A stretch of DNA of 64,000 bases. Origin: JAVBMV01 sp031552145. Lineage in GTDB: Bacteria; Myxococcota; Myxococcia; Myxococcales; UBA5297. Within the stretch, counting starts at the first letter, position 1; every line of letters begins with the position of its first letter. The notes below the pieces were generated by a model that searched no databases, was not told where the DNA came from, and saw only the letters and a program-made list of their open reading frames with translations. Positions 62,012-64,000 of the stretch are shown one piece after another. Where the stretch lies: positions 62,001 through 126,000 of the forward strand of contig JAVBMV010000007.1 in the NCBI GenBank assembly GCA_031552145.1, given 5' to 3'. The translations under genes were made by a program, and so were the position numbers.

Positions 62012-62791
62012 TCAGCTCGGGATCCGCACCACCTGCGCGTCGGGTGGCGGTTTGAGGTCGAAGAGGTCGGGTTTGAGCCCTTGGTTGGGCTTCACGTCGG
62101 TGAAGTCGATGCGGTTCTCGCTGCCGTCGGGATCTACCACGATGGTGCTCTTCACCGCGTAGGTGGCGCCATCGACCAAGAAGAAGAGGCGCTGATACTT
62201 GGGATCGGGACGCTTGGGCGTGAGCTCGAGCGCGATGGCGCCCTCCTCTCCGGCCAGGTCGGCGCGCTCGGCGCGGGCGATCTCGAACTCGCGCAGGAGG
62301 CGGCCCTTGCCCCAGAGGAAGGTGACCGAGGCGGAGAGCCTGTCGGCGTCGAGCCCCGCGATGGTGAACTGCTTGGCCGCCCTGTCGTCGATGAGCATCT
62401 GGTTCTTCGCCACGACGAAGCTCCGGGTCACCTTGCCCGCCTTGTCCAGGTAGTCCCAGCGCATGGAGGAGCCCGCTTTGAGGAAGCGCACCGTCCCCTT
62501 CGCCTCGGTGGTGCGTCCGACGCTCTTGTAGGTGTAGCGCTGGTGGAAGTTGGCGCCAAAGTCGGAGGCTGAATCGTAGAAGGCCTGCATCTTCTCGACC
62601 GCCTCCTTCACCGCCGGGGCGCGCTTCGCCTCCTCGTCCTGCTTCCCATCACTCTTTGCGGCGTCCTGGGCAGGGGGAAGCTTCGGCTCGGCGGGCTTCT
62701 CGAATCTCGGGCGGACGTTCTGTTTGGGAGGGAGCGAGGGAGGCTGTGGCTGCGCGAAGAGCGCGAGGGCGAGCAGGGTGGTCGTGAGCAT
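62012..62791 (-). CDS. lolA: Outer-membrane lipoprotein carrier protein LolA-like
   Basis: A 259-residue exported protein. A short signal segment (about 1-14) and a Pro/Lys-rich linker precede the LolA domain (about 65-255): MQAFYDSASDFGANFHQRY, KGTVRFLKAGSSMRWDY, and IDDRAAKQFTIAG follow the family order. LolA ferries lipoproteins across the periplasm, consistent with the many lipoproteins encoded here. ATG at 62791 follows a GGGA motif; an ATG six codons upstream is possible. The linker makes it longer than E. coli LolA (about 200 residues). Confidence 0.85.
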   Translation of the reverse strand: MLTTTLLALALFAQPQPPSLPPKQNVRPRFEKPAEPKLPPAQDAAKSDGKQDEEAKRAPAVKEAVEKMQAFYDSASDFGANFHQRYTYKSVGRTTEAKGTVRFLKAGSSMRWDYLDKAGKVTRSFVVAKNQMLIDDRAAKQFTIAGLDADRLSASVTFLWGKGRLLREFEIARAERADLAGEEGAIALELTPKRPDPKYQRLFFLVDGATYAVKSTIVVDPDGSENRIDFTDVKPNQGLKPDLFDLKPPPDAQVVRIPS

Positions 62792-62860
62792 GGCATTCCC
62801 AATATACAAGAGGGCCGGAGCGGGGAGCGCCCGCCCCGGCCAGTGCGTTGCGTCCCGGTT

Positions 62861-64000
62861 CTAGTCGAAGAAGAAGACCGTGAAGTAGAAGTTTCCGCGG
62901 GTGTAGCCCTTCGAGTCTATGACCAGATAGGCGGCGGTGGTTTGCGGGGGGAAGATGGCGCCGCTGATCACCTCGGTCGCCCCCGCCCCGCCCGAGTCCG
63001 CGCTGAAGAGGCATTCGGGAGTCGTGGCGCTGCAGGAGTTTCTCATTACCCAAAAGGCCACATCGAGCCCCGATTGGGCTTCGGGCGTGACGATAATCCG
63101 GATTTTCTTTCCGGGCGGGGGGGTGAAGCTGTAGACGACATCGCCGCCGAAATAGGTGCCGGTGTTGATCGTTGCGCAGCTGGTGCCCGCCTTGTTGTAG
63201 TCGTCGAAGGCGCCGAGGGTGGTCCCGTAGACGCGATGGGTCTCCGTTTCGCCGAAGCTCGTCACGGGGATCGCGCCGGCACAGGCGCCACCTACGATGT
63301 CCCCGGGCGTCGTGCGCGCCGGCAAGTCGGAGAGGTTCACGTCGAGCGTGAAGAGGCCCGTTGCGCCGGCCTTCGCCGAGTCGACGAAGATGTAGTAGGT
63401 CGCCTCGGCGCCGAAGTTGACCCACTCGAAGGAGCTGGTCGAGCTCCCCTGGTGGCATCCCAGATCCGTGGCGGCGGCGCAGCCCGCGCCGCGCAGATAG
63501 AGCGCCGGGGAGAACTCGCTGGAGGAGACGCTCAGGTGCGCGAGCTTATTGGCGGGGACGAGCATGGAGTAGACGAGCTCTCGTCCGCCGGTGGTGCCGC
63601 ACACGCCGGTGTATTGGTTCTCGCCCCCTTGCTCGATCATGCCGGTCGCGCTCGCCCAAGTGCCGGAGAAGGTGAGCGGAGTGGCGGTCTCGCAGGTGGT
63701 ATTGGAGGCGGGGGGGGCGAAGGAGACGAGCGTCGCGGCGAGCTGGAAGGCACCCGTCGCAGTGTTGTCATCGCTGTCCACCACGAGCAGATAGTCCCCC
63801 TCGGGGAGCGAGCGCACCGCGAGGTTGGCGAGTCCACCCGCGCTGGAGGCGGCGTCGCACACAACTTCCTTTGCCTTTGTCATGTCGGCGCAGTCATTCT
63901 TGCGCAGGCTCAGGACGGGCCTCCATGCGCTGTACGAGGGGAACTGCGCGCCTATCAAGGGCTGGACGGAGGCGGCGAAGGTCATCGCGGAGCCGGAGGT
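62861..64000 (-). CDS. Secreted protein with pre-peptidase-like domains (partial)
   Basis: At least 379 residues; the frame runs off the right edge of the window, so the N-terminus (and probably the signal peptide) is missing. Residues at the edge, TSGSAMTFAASVQP, read on in frame with no start nearby. At least two or three beta-sandwich units are visible, each with a pattern like ATPLTFSGTW, NQYTGVCG, and YLLVVDSDDNTATGAFQL; these resemble PPC (bacterial pre-peptidase C-terminal) domains. A paired-Cys pattern suggests disulfides. It ends FYFTVFFFD. Probably extracellular; role unknown. Confidence 0.72.
   Translation of the reverse strand, partial: TSGSAMTFAASVQPLIGAQFPSYSAWRPVLSLRKNDCADMTKAKEVVCDAASSAGGLANLAVRSLPEGDYLLVVDSDDNTATGAFQLAATLVSFAPPASNTTCETATPLTFSGTWASATGMIEQGGENQYTGVCGTTGGRELVYSMLVPANKLAHLSVSSSEFSPALYLRGAGCAAATDLGCHQGSSTSSFEWVNFGAEATYYIFVDSAKAGATGLFTLDVNLSDLPARTTPGDIVGGACAGAIPVTSFGETETHRVYGTTLGAFDDYNKAGTSCATINTGTYFGGDVVYSFTPPPGKKIRIIVTPEAQSGLDVAFWVMRNSCSATTPECLFSADSGGAGATEVISGAIFPPQTTAAYLVIDSKGYTRGNFYFTVFFFD

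Overview
This is a GC-rich chromosomal segment of a Gram-negative bacterium. KdsB, LolA, YidC with its periplasmic domain, Nuo and many secreted lipoproteins all point that way. Asp/Gly-rich linkers, Cys-rich 'CGNG..GEECDG' disulfide repeats, a bactofilin, a hybrid histidine kinase and a LemA/M48 pair suggest the Myxococcota/Bradymonadota (former Deltaproteobacteria) neighbourhood. That placement is inferred from gene style, not from a marker-gene phylogeny. There are no rRNA or tRNA genes, CRISPR arrays, IS elements or prophage genes that I can see, and no gene-free stretch exceeds about 300 bases.

Layout. 1-8970: the 3' end of kdsB, a stand-alone receiver protein, and a leftward respiratory complex I cluster nuoEFJKLMN (no G, H or I between F and J). 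9119-17121: an AlbA/HATPase regulator, a tandem palindromic repeat, then lemA, an M48 protease with a long C-terminal extension, a hybrid histidine kinase and radA. 17118-28136: a heparinase II/III-like lipoprotein (leftward), glgA, a large SF1 helicase with a Vsr-like nuclease tail translationally coupled to truC, a second AlbA/HATPase protein, and a three-gene b561-like / YceI-like / cytochrome c lipoprotein set. 28199-32300: proS, a RutE-type nitroreductase, an SDR, a DUF1648 membrane protein and a PepSY-like secreted protein.

32435-45063 is the replication/segregation core. Reading leftward: rpmH-rnpA-yidD-yidC-(75-aa unknown)-mnmE-mnmG-rsmG-parA-parB-dnaN. Reading rightward: dnaA-bactofilin. 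Two near-perfect parS sites flank a 70% AT stretch between rsmG and parA. The strand switch lies in the rpmH/dnaA gap, so the replication origin is probably in this region, although I could not find convincing DnaA boxes.

45116-64000 is mixed: DoxX, Mpg glycosylase, a rhodanese-like lipoprotein, ElbB, a small membrane protein coupled to an ECF-type sigma factor, an RNA methyltransferase, a Gdx/SugE exporter, a 1618-aa Cys-rich repeat lipoprotein divergent from an XRE regulator, an ICMT-like methyltransferase, a YbgC thioesterase, EttA, a VOC protein, a SEC-C protein, LolA and a truncated secreted protein at the right edge.

Most of the window is housekeeping. The parts most likely to repay attention are the 17-unit Cys-rich surface protein with its internal block duplication, the b561/YceI/cytochrome c set, the parS-flanked AT-rich region with relocated dnaN, the helicase-nuclease, and the unknown 75-aa gene between yidC and mnmE. 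I found no clearly new multi-gene system.
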